Shown: piece by piece, positions 7,754 through 15,868 of the stretch
How the letters are laid out: every line of letters begins with the position of its first letter
How positions within the stretch are numbered: the first letter of the stretch is position 1
Notes under the pieces: model-generated
What the model was told of the DNA's origin: nothing
The model's database searches: none
What the model saw: the letters and a program-made list of their open reading frames with translations, nothing else
Source of the DNA: an uncultured Clostridia bacterium
GTDB taxonomy: Bacteria; Bacillota_A; Clostridia; Christensenellales; CAG-138
Length of the DNA: 20,858 nt
Direction: 5' to 3'
NCBI GenBank assembly: GCA_946539625.1
Contig: CAMNHT010000008.1
Location: 1 to 20,858, forward strand
Made by a program: the position numbers and the translations under genes

Positions 7754-8790
7754 AGTTCGATCCTCTGTTCGCCGCGCACGATCTCGCCCAGAATGTAAGC
7801 GTCTTCTCCCTGTTCATGCAGGATATTCAGAGCCGTATCGGCATCCTTTGCCGCGACGGTCAGACACATGCCGACGCCCATATTGAACGTGTTGAACATA
7901 TCCCGGCGGGAAATGCCGCCCGTCCGTTCGATCAGTTTAAAAATCGGCAGAACGCGCACGTCCTTCTCACGGATCCGCGCACAGAGTCCCTCGGGGATCA
8001 TGCGCGGAATATTCTCGTAAAAACCGCCGCCGGTGATGTGGGACACGCCCTTGACGCAGACCTGTTCCATCACGGCAAGCACGGGCTTGACATAGATGCG
8101 GGTGGGCGTGAGCAGTGTCTCGCCGAGACTTTTTCCGCCCAACGCCTCCATGGGGGTTTGCAAGTCGGCGTGCTCCACGTCGAATACCTTGCGGACCAGA
8201 GAGAATCCGTTGGAGTGAACGCCGGAGGACGGGAGCGCGATGACAACATCGCCCGGCTCCGTCTCCGCGTTGTTCAGAATGCGTTCCCTGTCCACCACGC
8301 CGGTGGAATAGCCGGCAAGATCGTACTCGTCCGCCGGGTAAAAGCCGGGCATTTCGGCAGTTTCTCCGCCGATGAGGGCGCAGCCCGCCTGAACGCAGCC
8401 GTCGCACACACCCTTGACGATCTGCTCGATGCGTTCCGGAACGTTTTTTCCGCAGGCGATGTAGTCCAGAAAGAACAGCGGTTTTGCGCCGCAGCAGATG
8501 ATGTCGTTGACGCACATCGCGACGCAGTCGATCCCAACGGTGTCATGCCTGTCCATCAGGAACGCAAGCTTCAGCTTAGTGCCGACACCGTCGGTTCCGG
8601 AAACCAGGACCGGACGGCGGATGCCGGTCAGATCGAGCTCAAACAGTCCCCCAAAGCCGCCTACGTCTGAGCAGACTCCGGGGGTCATCGTTTTGGCAAT
8701 ATGCCGTTTCATCAGCTCCACGGCACGGTATCCGGCGGTGATATCCACGCCCGCCGCCGCGTACGCTTCGGATTTGGAAAACTCGTTCAT
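7747..8790 (-). CDS. purM: Phosphoribosylformylglycinamidine cyclo-ligase (AIR synthetase)
   Basis: ATP-dependent closure of FGAM to AIR, step 5 of IMP synthesis. It has 347 residues, the normal length. The N-terminal half carries the signature GTDGVGTKLKLAF (65-77), and the C-terminal half has HITGGGFYENIPRM, as expected for the PurM/PurL ATP-binding superfamily. The gene starts 3 nt after the purF stop, with AAGGAA upstream, and overlaps purN. It is an ordinary family member. Confidence 0.97.
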   Translation of the reverse strand: MNEFSKSEAYAAAGVDITAGYRAVELMKRHIAKTMTPGVCSDVGGFGGLFELDLTGIRRPVLVSGTDGVGTKLKLAFLMDRHDTVGIDCVAMCVNDIICCGAKPLFFLDYIACGKNVPERIEQIVKGVCDGCVQAGCALIGGETAEMPGFYPADEYDLAGYSTGVVDRERILNNAETEPGDVVIALPSSGVHSNGFSLVRKVFDVEHADLQTPMEALGGKSLGETLLTPTRIYVKPVLAVMEQVCVKGVSHITGGGFYENIPRMIPEGLCARIREKDVRVLPIFKLIERTGGISRRDMFNTFNMGVGMCLTVAAKDADTALNILHEQGEDAYILGEIVRGEQRIELC

Positions 8791-8793
8791 GTT

Positions 8794-10218
8794 CTATTCC
8801 TTTCCGTTCCAGCAATAGGTACAAAGCTCACATTCCGGCAGACCGATGGCCTCGATCACATTCTCCACGGATTGAAACTCCAGTGAGGCGAAATGGAACC
8901 GTTCACAGATATTCGCTCGCAGCTTCCTGCCCCGTTCCGTCGAACCGTCGGCATACTCATCAAGATGTTCGAAGCCCGCTTCTCCTTCCAGTTCCAGAAT
9001 CACCCGGCGCGCAATGAGCTCCATATCCGAGGTCGCCCGGGTGAAGTTCAGATACTTGCAGCCGAACATGATCGGCGGACAGGCGGAACGCATGTGAACG
9101 GACTTGGCGCCGTTTTCATAGAGGAATTCCACCGTTTCCTTGAGCTGGGTGCCGCGAACGATGGAATCGTCCACGAAAAGCAAATTCTTATCCCGGATCA
9201 GCTCCGTCACAGGGATCTGCTTCATTTTTGCGATTGTATTGCGGTCCACCTGCGCGGGCGGCATAAAGCTCCTCGCCCATGTCGGCGTATACTTAATGAA
9301 TGCGCGGGCAAAGTGTTTGCCGCTCTCGTTGGCGTAGCCAATGGCGTGCGGCGTGCCTGAATCCGGAACGCCGCCCACATAGTCGATCTCCTGCACATCT
9401 TCTCTGTTCCGATCCGAACGTGCGAGAATCGCGCCGTTACGGTAACGCATGGACTCCACGTTGACTCCCTCGTACGTGGAAGTCGGATAGCCGTAGTAGG
9501 ACCACAGGAAAGAACAGATGCGTTTCTCCCTGTCGGGTGCGCGCAGCTGCGTCATGCGCTCCGGCGTCAGTTCGACGATCTCGCCGGGACCGAGCTCCTT
9601 TTCAAAGACGAAGCCAAGCTTTTCATATGCGAAAGACTCGAAAGAGACCGCATAACCGTCGTCACGTCTGCCCACGGTGACGGGGATTCGCCCGATCCGG
9701 TCTCTTGCAACGATAAGAGAACCGTCCTGTCGCAGGGTTAGAATGGAAGCCGTACCTTCGACTGACGCCTGCGCAAAGCGGATGCCCTCCGCAAAGTCAG
9801 CCTTTTGGTCAATCAACGCGGCCAGCAACTCGACATCGTTGACCCTGCCGCCGGTTTTGGCGTCAAAGTGTACGCCTGAGCCGGACAGATATTGATCGAT
9901 CAGCGCTTCCGCGTTGTTGATGCGTCCGATCGCGCAGATGGCATATGCGCCGTGATGAGAGCGGATCAACAAAGGCTGCGGCTCGCTGTCGCTGATGCAT
10001 CCGATGGCCGCGCATCCGCACATTTCTTCGAAGATATGTTCGAAGCGCGTACGGAAAGGCGCGTTCTCTATGCTGTGTATTTTTCGCTGCAGACCGATCT
10101 CCGGATCATACGCCGCCAGCCCGCCTCGGCGGGTGCCGAGATGGGAATGGTAGTCGGTGCCGAAGAAAACATCGGCCAGACAGTCCTGTTTCGATGTGAT
10201 GCCGAAAAATCCTCCCAT
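8794..10218 (-). CDS. purF: Amidophosphoribosyltransferase homologue lacking the N-terminal nucleophile cysteine
   Basis: By position this is step 1 of purine synthesis (PRPP to phosphoribosylamine). It has 474 residues. The C-terminal phosphoribosyltransferase half is recognisable, with the PRPP loop VDDSIVRGTQ at 349-358. The N-terminal half has a class II amidotransferase layout (HLGTRRGG at 26-33, then SDSEPQPLL), but it begins MGGFFG where canonical PurF has MCGIVG, so the catalytic cysteine is replaced by Gly2. The canonical VRYST segment reads CISDS and HNGNLTN reads AIGRINN, so the glutamine-binding Arg and oxyanion Asn also seem lost. Cys463, Cys466 and Cys469 near the C-terminus could belong to an iron-sulfur site. 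The start at 10218 has AGGAG; the frame stays open for 22 more codons into the purC-purF gap without a good binding site. I recall similar MGG-starting proteins annotated as PurF in Bacteroides and clostridia. Confidence 0.9.
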   Translation of the reverse strand: MGGFFGITSKQDCLADVFFGTDYHSHLGTRRGGLAAYDPEIGLQRKIHSIENAPFRTRFEHIFEEMCGCAAIGCISDSEPQPLLIRSHHGAYAICAIGRINNAEALIDQYLSGSGVHFDAKTGGRVNDVELLAALIDQKADFAEGIRFAQASVEGTASILTLRQDGSLIVARDRIGRIPVTVGRRDDGYAVSFESFAYEKLGFVFEKELGPGEIVELTPERMTQLRAPDREKRICSFLWSYYGYPTSTYEGVNVESMRYRNGAILARSDRNREDVQEIDYVGGVPDSGTPHAIGYANESGKHFARAFIKYTPTWARSFMPPAQVDRNTIAKMKQIPVTELIRDKNLLFVDDSIVRGTQLKETVEFLYENGAKSVHMRSACPPIMFGCKYLNFTRATSDMELIARRVILELEGEAGFEHLDEYADGSTERGRKLRANICERFHFASLEFQSVENVIEAIGLPECELCTYCWNGKE

Positions 10219-10295
10219 GTAAGAAACTCCTGAAATTGTATTCTTGCCACGCGTCCGCAGAGTCTCTGTGCCGCGCAGGATCAAAGATGCGCTTT
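10219..10295 (-). other. 77-nt gap between purC and purF
   Basis: This is the widest spacing in the operon; all other junctions are 36 nt or less. In the minus-strand RNA it contains a short dyad CAGAGACTCTG and then the purF ribosome binding site (AGGAG). No convincing -35/-10 pair and no T-run terminator are seen. It may be a processing or translation-control site, or simply a spacer. Confidence 0.3.
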
Positions 10296-10982
10296 TTACG
10301 CAAAGAAGAGTTCGGAAAGCGTCATCGGATCAATGTACTTGCCGTCCTTGTACACGCGCATATTGCCCGAAGCGATCTCATCGATCAACATAACCTTTCC
10401 GTCGGCATCGTATCCGAACTCGAACTTGATGTCATAGAGGACCATGCCGCGCTTCGCCATTTCGTCCGCGACAATCTGCGTGATCTTCTGCGTCATCGCT
10501 TTGATCTCGTCGTACTGCTCTCCGGTCATGACGCCAAGTACCACAAGACCGTCCCTGGTGACCAAGGGATCGCCTTTCGCGTCGTTTTTGAAAGTGGTTT
10601 CCACATACGCGGGCAAATCTGCGCCTTCCTCGATATATTCACTGTAACGCCGCAGGAAGCTTCCAACCGCCTTATGACGGCAAATGACCTCGAGCCCCTT
10701 GCCGAACACCTTGGCGGGCAGAACCTCCATGGTGGTGTTTTTGAGGTCTGCGGACACATAATGCGTGCGAATGCCGGCGGCGTTGACCTTCTCGAAGAAG
10801 TAGACGGACATGCGCAGGTTCACGTCGCCCACGCCGTCGATCGTCAAACCGACGCTGTTCTCGCCGGGATCGAAAACACCGTCCTTGCCGGTGCAGTCAT
10901 CCTTGAATTTCAAAAGATAGTTACCGTTTTCGAGCGCATAGACATTCTTGGTCTTTCCGGTGTATACAAGCTTGTTTTCCAT
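10296..10982 (-). CDS. purC: SAICAR synthetase, divergent clostridial-type
   Basis: Condenses CAIR with aspartate using ATP to give SAICAR, step 7 of IMP synthesis. It has 228 residues, slightly shorter than E. coli PurC. The family's start motif is present as YTGKTKNVY (7-15), and the late core as DIKFEFG (184-190). The motif that usually reads DEFSPDGSR is instead [11 protein letters not shown] (201-211), and the C-terminus ends soon after. I regard this as a known divergent PurC branch rather than damage, because the ATP-grasp-like core is continuous. The start at 10982 has AGAGG upstream. It lies between purE and purF. Confidence 0.93.
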   Translation of the reverse strand: MENKLVYTGKTKNVYALENGNYLLKFKDDCTGKDGVFDPGENSVGLTIDGVGDVNLRMSVYFFEKVNAAGIRTHYVSADLKNTTMEVLPAKVFGKGLEVICRHKAVGSFLRRYSEYIEEGADLPAYVETTFKNDAKGDPLVTRDGLVVLGVMTGEQYDEIKAMTQKITQIVADEMAKRGMVLYDIKFEFGYDADGKVMLIDEIASGNMRVYKDGKYIDPMTLSELFFA

Positions 10983-11018
10983 TTCAATAAACCTCTTTTC
11001 TGAATCTGTTGTGTCTTG

Positions 11019-11516
11019 TTAAGACTGTTCGAGTTCTTTCGTCAACTGCGCGTCCTGCGCAAGGATCGCAGAAGCGGCGGCTTCGCGTCTCTCCGTCAGG
11101 AGGCGGGACAATTCCGCGTTCTCAACGGACAGGATCTCCGCTGCCAGCAGGGCTGCGTTGACGCCGCCGTTTACCGCCACAGTCGCCACGGGAACGCCGG
11201 AAGGCATCTGGACCGTGGATAAAAGCGCGTCCATACCGTCGAATACCGGTCCCTTGCAGGGCACGCCGATGACCGGAAGTGTGGTGTTGGCTGCAACAGC
11301 GCCTGCGAGATGAGCCGCCATTCCTGCAAAAGCGATGATCGCGCCAAAGCCGTTTTCACGGGCGCAGCGGGCAAATTCCGCGGTTTCGACCGGGGTCCTG
11401 TGCGCGGAATAGATATGGGTCTCAAACGGAATCTCCAGTTCCTTCAGCACGTCGATCGCCTTCTGAACCACCGGAAGATCGCTTTTGCTGCCCATCACAA
11501 TGCCGATTTTTTTCAT
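11019..11516 (-). CDS. purE: AIR carboxylase / N5-CAIR mutase catalytic subunit
   Basis: Makes CAIR, step 6 of IMP synthesis. It has 165 residues. Visible are GSKSD (9-13), the catalytic histidine segment SAHRTP (His39, 37-42) and AGMAAHLAG (64-72), then a C-terminal [10 protein letters not shown] helix. The SAHRTP and AAHL motifs fit class I PurE, which normally works on N5-CAIR made by PurK. No purK is present in this window, so either purK lies elsewhere or the enzyme uses AIR plus CO2 directly. It is the first purine gene of the operon, 24 nt after pyrI, with GAGGAAA before the ATG. Confidence 0.96.
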   Translation of the reverse strand: MKKIGIVMGSKSDLPVVQKAIDVLKELEIPFETHIYSAHRTPVETAEFARCARENGFGAIIAFAGMAAHLAGAVAANTTLPVIGVPCKGPVFDGMDALLSTVQMPSGVPVATVAVNGGVNAALLAAEILSVENAELSRLLTERREAAASAILAQDAQLTKELEQS

Positions 11517-11540
11517 ATGCTTTCCTCAGATACGCGTCAA

Positions 11541-11960
11541 TCAGCCGCCTGCCTTGGTTTCACAGTAGAGACAGCGGTAGACTTTGTTCTCCCGGTCTGT
11601 CAGCCGGAAGATGTGCCGAAGCTCCTGCTCGGTCGACGTGATGCAGCGCGGATTCTTGCAGATCAAAACGTCCGTCAGAGTCTCGGGAAGCTCCATCTGC
11701 CGCTTCTCCACCAGCGCGCCGTTGCGGATGATGTTGACCGTTGCGCCCGGATCCACGTATGCAATGACATCAAGATTCACGGGGATGTCTGCGTCGATCT
11801 TGATGATGTCCTTCTTGCCCATTTTGCGGCTCACCACGTTGCGGATGATAGCCACAGACAGGTCAGTTTTGTCGAGTTTGAGCAGATGATAGAGCTTCAT
11901 GCCCTGTCCTGCGGTGATGTGGTCAATGACCACGCCGTTCTGGATGGAATCGATGTTCAT
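11541..11960 (-). CDS. pyrI: Aspartate carbamoyltransferase regulatory chain
   Basis: Non-catalytic chain of ATCase that binds nucleotide effectors (CTP/UTP inhibit, ATP activates in the E. coli enzyme) and holds catalytic trimers together through a zinc domain. It has 139 residues. The zinc ligands are all present: Cys101 and Cys106 (C-x4-C) with Cys130 and Cys133 (C-x2-C). The N-terminal effector-binding region includes the LKLD and K-rich segments typical of PyrI. The start overlaps pyrB by 4 nt (ATGA), with GGAGG inside pyrB, as expected for subunits made in fixed ratio. It ends the pyrimidine section. Confidence 0.96.
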   Translation of the reverse strand: MNIDSIQNGVVIDHITAGQGMKLYHLLKLDKTDLSVAIIRNVVSRKMGKKDIIKIDADIPVNLDVIAYVDPGATVNIIRNGALVEKRQMELPETLTDVLICKNPRCITSTEQELRHIFRLTDRENKVYRCLYCETKAGG

Positions 11961-12883
11961 AGTGTTCCGGCCTCCTTCAGCAATTTCAAAATCAAAGCCA
12001 TTCTCATGTATTTGCCGTTGAGCACCTGCTTGAAATAACAGGCTCTCGGATCGTCATCAATGGCGACGCTGATCTCATTGACCCTGGGCAGCGGATGCAG
12101 AATGGCAAGATCGGGTTTGGCGTTCTTCAACTTGTCCGGCGTAAGAATATAGCTGTCCTTCAGTCGGAGATAATCCTCCTCGTTGAAGAAGCGCTCGCGC
12201 TGGACGCGGGTCATGTAGAGGATGTCAAGCTCCGGCATCGCCGACTCGAGATCGGTGGTCTGCGTATAAGGGATGTTGAATTTCTTCAGACTGCCCTTCT
12301 TGACGTAGGAAGGTACTTTCAGTTCTTCAGGTGAGATCAGAACGAACCGATTGCCGTTGTAGCGCGACATGGCATTGATGAGGGAATGCACCGTACGGCC
12401 GAACTTTAGGTCGCCGCACAGACCGATGGTCAAGCCTTCAAAACGGCGTTTCTCACGCCAGATGGTCAAAAGATCCGCCAGCGTCTGCGTCGGATGGCAA
12501 TGTCCGCCGTCTCCGGCGTTGATAACGGGGATTGATGCGTTGGTCGCCGCCACATAGGCCGCGCCTTCCTTCGGATGGCGCATGGCGATGATGTCAGCGT
12601 AACAGGAAACGGTCTTTGCCGTGTCCGCCACGCTCTCGCCCTTTGCGGCAGATGAAGACATGGCACTGGAAACGGAGATTACGTGTCCGCCCAGTTCATA
12701 CATTGCTGCCTCAAAGCTCATTCGGGTGCGTGTCGACGGTTCAAAGAAGAGGGTCGCAAGTTTCTTGCGGTCGCATGCGTGCGCATACTTGTCGGGGTTT
12801 GCGATGATGTCCTCCGCGGTGGCGATGAGCTCCTCCAGTTCTTGGGTGCTCAAGTCCAGGATGTCAATGATGCTGCGTTTCAT
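11957..12883 (-). CDS. pyrB: Aspartate carbamoyltransferase catalytic chain
   Basis: Condenses carbamoyl phosphate and aspartate to carbamoyl-aspartate, the committed step of UMP synthesis. It has 308 residues, the usual length. The carbamoyl-phosphate loop STRTR is at 50-54, [11 protein letters not shown] at 127-137 and HPLPR at 263-267, all as in active transcarbamoylases. The start overlaps the pyrE stop by 4 nt (ATGA) and has GGAGG upstream. With PyrI next door the enzyme is probably an allosteric E. coli-like holoenzyme rather than the lone PyrB trimer of Bacillus. Confidence 0.97.
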   Translation of the reverse strand: MKRSIIDILDLSTQELEELIATAEDIIANPDKYAHACDRKKLATLFFEPSTRTRMSFEAAMYELGGHVISVSSAMSSSAAKGESVADTAKTVSCYADIIAMRHPKEGAAYVAATNASIPVINAGDGGHCHPTQTLADLLTIWREKRRFEGLTIGLCGDLKFGRTVHSLINAMSRYNGNRFVLISPEELKVPSYVKKGSLKKFNIPYTQTTDLESAMPELDILYMTRVQRERFFNEEDYLRLKDSYILTPDKLKNAKPDLAILHPLPRVNEISVAIDDDPRACYFKQVLNGKYMRMALILKLLKEAGTL

Positions 12884-13524
12884 TTGATACCTCCAATCCA
12901 GTTTTCATCTGAGGGGTTATCGCGGAAGGCGATCAGCCGTTCCACGTCTTCTGTTTTGATATAGCCCTCCCGGGCGGCAACTCTGACGATGCAGTCAAAA
13001 TCTGTCAGAGAATGGTTTTCGACCTGTGCGGCGGAAAGACGCTCCAGACCTTTTTTCATTCCGTAGGTGAAGATGGATACTACGCCGAGCACCTCAGCGC
13101 CCGCTTCCCGCAGGGCTTCGACGACTTCGATAACGGAACCGCCTGTGGAGATCAGATCCTCCACCACCACAACCTTCTGCCTCGGCTCCAGCCGTCCTTC
13201 GATGCGGTTCTGTCTGCCGTGATCCTTGTTTCCACTGCGAACGTAGCCCATGGGGAGTCCCATAAGGTGGCCGACGATAGCCGCATGCGCGATACCGGCG
13301 GTAGACGTACCCATGAGAACCTCCGCTTCCGGAAAATACGTTCTGACAAGTTCAGCAAGCCCGTTCTCCACGTCGTTCCGCACCGCCGGAGCAGTCAGTG
13401 TCAGGCGGTTGTCGCAGTAGATGGGGCTTTTGATCCCGCTTGCCCAGATGAACGGCTCCTCCGGGCGAAAAAACACAGCCCGTATTGACAGCAGATCCTG
13501 TGAGATTATTGTAGAAAGATCCAT
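12880..13524 (-). CDS. pyrE: Orotate phosphoribosyltransferase
   Basis: Transfers the phosphoribosyl group from PRPP to orotate, giving OMP. With the start at 13524 it has 214 residues, normal for PyrE. The PRPP-binding motif [13 protein letters not shown] is at 118-130, preceded by the catalytic-loop segment [11 protein letters not shown] (97-107). The frame is open for 32 codons upstream, but that stretch overlaps pyrF, whereas ATG at 13524 has AAAGGAGGGG at ideal spacing, so the shorter form is preferred. It lies between pyrF and pyrB, overlapping pyrB by 4 nt. Confidence 0.95.
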   Translation of the reverse strand: MDLSTIISQDLLSIRAVFFRPEEPFIWASGIKSPIYCDNRLTLTAPAVRNDVENGLAELVRTYFPEAEVLMGTSTAGIAHAAIVGHLMGLPMGYVRSGNKDHGRQNRIEGRLEPRQKVVVVEDLISTGGSVIEVVEALREAGAEVLGVVSIFTYGMKKGLERLSAAQVENHSLTDFDCIVRVAAREGYIKTEDVERLIAFRDNPSDENWIGGIK

Positions 13525-13540
13525 GGTTCCCCTCCTTTGT

Positions 13541-14239
13541 TCAATCGACGAACTCGGCGATGCACCGCGCATATGCCGCAGCGGGATCAGGTGCAGCGGT
13601 GATGGGACGCCCCACCACAATGTAGTCCGAACCGGCGGCCTTCGCCTGTGCCGGCGTCATCACGCGTTTCTGGTCGTCGCGGTCTCCGTCGGCAAATCGG
13701 ACGCCGGGCGTCACGGCAAGAAAGCCCGCTCCGCAGCGGGTATGGACCGCAGCCGCCTCCAGTGGGGAGCAGACCACCCCGTCAAGTCCCGCCCGCTTTG
13801 CGTTCTCGGCATAGGACAGAACCACCTCGTCCATAGGCTCACGGATCAGCAATTCAGTCTCCAAAGCTTCTTGATTGGTGGATGTGAGCTGTGTAACGGC
13901 GATCAGCAGCGGTCTGGAACCGTCGGGGCGAATGAGGCCCTCCAACGCGGCGCGCATCATCTCGGCAGTGCCTGCCGCGTGAAGATTGACGATGTCCGCA
14001 TCCAGTCCCGTAAGTACAGTCATCGCCTTTCTGACCGTGTTGGGAATGTCGTGGAGCTTCAGGTCCAGAAAGATCTTATGCCCCCGCTGCTTGATCTTTC
14101 GCACAATCGCCGGTCCCTCGGCATAAAACAGCTCCATGCCGATCTTCACAAACGGCTTTCTTTCCGGAAAATGGTCCAGAAACGACAGGGTCTGCTCTGC
14201 GGTTGGAAAATCGCAGGCGATGATGACGTCTTTTCCCAT
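13541..14239 (-). CDS. pyrF: Orotidine 5'-phosphate decarboxylase
   Basis: Decarboxylates OMP to UMP, the last de novo step. It has 232 residues in the family-I TIM-barrel format. The catalytic DxKxxD motif is present as Asp59, Lys61 and Asp64 in LDLKLHDIPNTV. Near the C-terminus VTPGVRFADGDRDDQKR and DYIVVGRPIT match the phosphate-binding segments. The gene starts 1 nt after pyrD with AGAGGAG upstream, and pyrE follows after 16 nt, so the last two UMP steps are consecutive. Confidence 0.97.
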   Translation of the reverse strand: MGKDVIIACDFPTAEQTLSFLDHFPERKPFVKIGMELFYAEGPAIVRKIKQRGHKIFLDLKLHDIPNTVRKAMTVLTGLDADIVNLHAAGTAEMMRAALEGLIRPDGSRPLLIAVTQLTSTNQEALETELLIREPMDEVVLSYAENAKRAGLDGVVCSPLEAAAVHTRCGAGFLAVTPGVRFADGDRDDQKRVMTPAQAKAAGSDYIVVGRPITAAPDPAAAYARCIAEFVD

Positions 14240-14240
14240 G

Positions 14241-15146
14241 TTATTCTCCTCTCAAATCTTTCAGTTCCCTTATGCCGTAACGATCCATCGCATCGGGCAA
14301 ATCTTGAATGATCCTTTTACAAGCCCAAGGATCGATGAGATTGGCCGCCCCCACCTCTACGGCTGCGGCGCCTGCCATCATCATTTCCAGCACGTCCTCC
14401 GCGCTGCCGACGCCGCCCATGCCCACTACCGGGATCTTTACCGCGTGTGCAACCTGCCAGACCATGCGCAGAGCCACCGGAAAGACTGCCGGTCCGGAGA
14501 GTCCGCCGGTCGTGTTGGCAAGAACGGGTTTTCTGGTCCTGAGATCAATCCGCATTCCCAAAAGGGTATTGATGAGGCTGATCCCGTCCGCGCCGGCCTG
14601 CTCGCAGGCTTTCGCGATCGCTGCGATGTCGGTGACGTTGGGCGTCAGTTTGATGATGACCGGCTTTGTTGTCATAGCCTTGACCTCCCGTACCACAGAA
14701 GCCGCGGAAGCGGGATCGGTCCCGAAACTGATGCCCCCGCCATGGACGTTCGGACAGGAAATATTGACTTCCAGCCAGCCCACCTGCGGGCAGGCGTCCA
14801 GCCTTGCGCAGGTTTCGGCGTACTCCGCAACGGAAAAACCGCTGACGTTTGCCATGACCGGCTTATGAAAAACCTTCGCAAGCTTCGGAAGTTCGGTATT
14901 GATGACCCGGTCCACGCCCGGATTCTGCAGTCCGACAGCGTTGAGCATTCCCGCCGGGCAGTCCGCGATCCGCGGCGTCGGATTTCCGAAGCGCGGCTCA
15001 CGCGTCGTGCCCTTAAAGGAAAACGTGCCTAAAATATTGATATCGTACAGTTCCGCAAACTCCCAGCCGTAGCCGAAGGTTCCCGAGGCCGGAATCACCG
15101 GATTGTCCAGTCCGATCCCGCAGAGGTCCACGCTCAGTCTTCCCAT
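14241..15146 (-). CDS. pyrD: Dihydroorotate dehydrogenase B, catalytic subunit
   Basis: Oxidises dihydroorotate to orotate on FMN and passes electrons to PyrK. It has 301 residues, typical of class 1B. The N-terminal PASGTFGYG (19-27) and the active-site cysteine Cys131 in NISCPNVHGGG mark the class 1 enzymes; 1B is indicated by the PyrK partner. Its start lies within the pyrK 3' end (13-nt overlap) with AGGAGGAG upstream, fitting a heterotetramer made from coupled genes. NAD+ as final acceptor is inferred from the family. Confidence 0.96.
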   Translation of the reverse strand: MGRLSVDLCGIGLDNPVIPASGTFGYGWEFAELYDINILGTFSFKGTTREPRFGNPTPRIADCPAGMLNAVGLQNPGVDRVINTELPKLAKVFHKPVMANVSGFSVAEYAETCARLDACPQVGWLEVNISCPNVHGGGISFGTDPASAASVVREVKAMTTKPVIIKLTPNVTDIAAIAKACEQAGADGISLINTLLGMRIDLRTRKPVLANTTGGLSGPAVFPVALRMVWQVAHAVKIPVVGMGGVGSAEDVLEMMMAGAAAVEVGAANLIDPWACKRIIQDLPDAMDRYGIRELKDLRGE

Positions 15147-15868
15147 CGGATCTCCTCCTTTTGCAAAACCGGTCCTTCTTTGCAGATGCGCTTATAACCG
15201 GTCACAGTTTTACAGGAGCATCCCATACACGCGCCGAACCCGCATCCCATGCGCTTCTCAAAGCTGAACGAACCTCCGGTATGGATCTTGCGGTACACAG
15301 TCCGAAGCATCGGCTCCGGCCCACAGGTATAGACGTGGGTATAACGCTCAGGCAGTGCGTCTGTGACAAAGCCTTTGATCCCGTAGGATCCGTCCGCTGT
15401 AGTGACAGCGACTGTGCAGCCCGTCGCCCGAAACTCTTTCTCGTAAAAGACCTCCCGGACCGTGTTGAATCCGAGCACCGCCGTAACGTTCTTGCCCTCG
15501 GCGCGCAGGTATTTCGCCAGCAGATACAGTGGCGGTACACCGACACCTCCCCCGATCAGCAAGGGCTCTGTCCCGGAGAGTGCGGTGTCGTATCCGTTGC
15601 CCAGCCCGGTCAGCACCGGGATCGTCTGCCCCGGCGTCATGCGGCTCAGCGCTTCTGTGCCCCTACCGACGACCTTATAAATCAGCGTCAGCACGTCTCC
15701 TTCGAGATCGCAGACGGACAGCGGTCGCCGAAGAAAGAGTTTGTCCAGTCTCAGGTTGACGAACTGCCCCGGCCGCGTGACCGCAGAAGTGTCGCCCGTG
15801 AGCTTGATCTCATATACGTTGTCGGTCAGCTGTCTCTGCGCGGCAACCGTAAACAATTCTTCCTTCAT
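15134..15868 (-). CDS. pyrK: Dihydroorotate dehydrogenase B, electron transfer subunit
   Basis: FAD and [2Fe-2S] subunit that links PyrD to NAD+. It has 244 residues. It has the ferredoxin-reductase fold: FAD-binding RRPLSVCD (47-54), the nucleotide-binding GGGVGVPPL (106-114) and TCGPEPML (181-188). The C-terminal cluster cysteines are Cys209, Cys214, Cys217 and Cys229. It overlaps pyrC by 4 nt and pyrD by 13 nt. No residue of note is missing. Confidence 0.96.
   Translation of the reverse strand: MKEELFTVAAQRQLTDNVYEIKLTGDTSAVTRPGQFVNLRLDKLFLRRPLSVCDLEGDVLTLIYKVVGRGTEALSRMTPGQTIPVLTGLGNGYDTALSGTEPLLIGGGVGVPPLYLLAKYLRAEGKNVTAVLGFNTVREVFYEKEFRATGCTVAVTTADGSYGIKGFVTDALPERYTHVYTCGPEPMLRTVYRKIHTGGSFSFEKRMGCGFGACMGCSCKTVTGYKRICKEGPVLQKEEIRWED

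Noticed and set aside
7816..8670. 284-codon plus-strand frame opposite purM
   Set aside because: It is fully antisense to a clear purM, with a composition typical of shadow frames.
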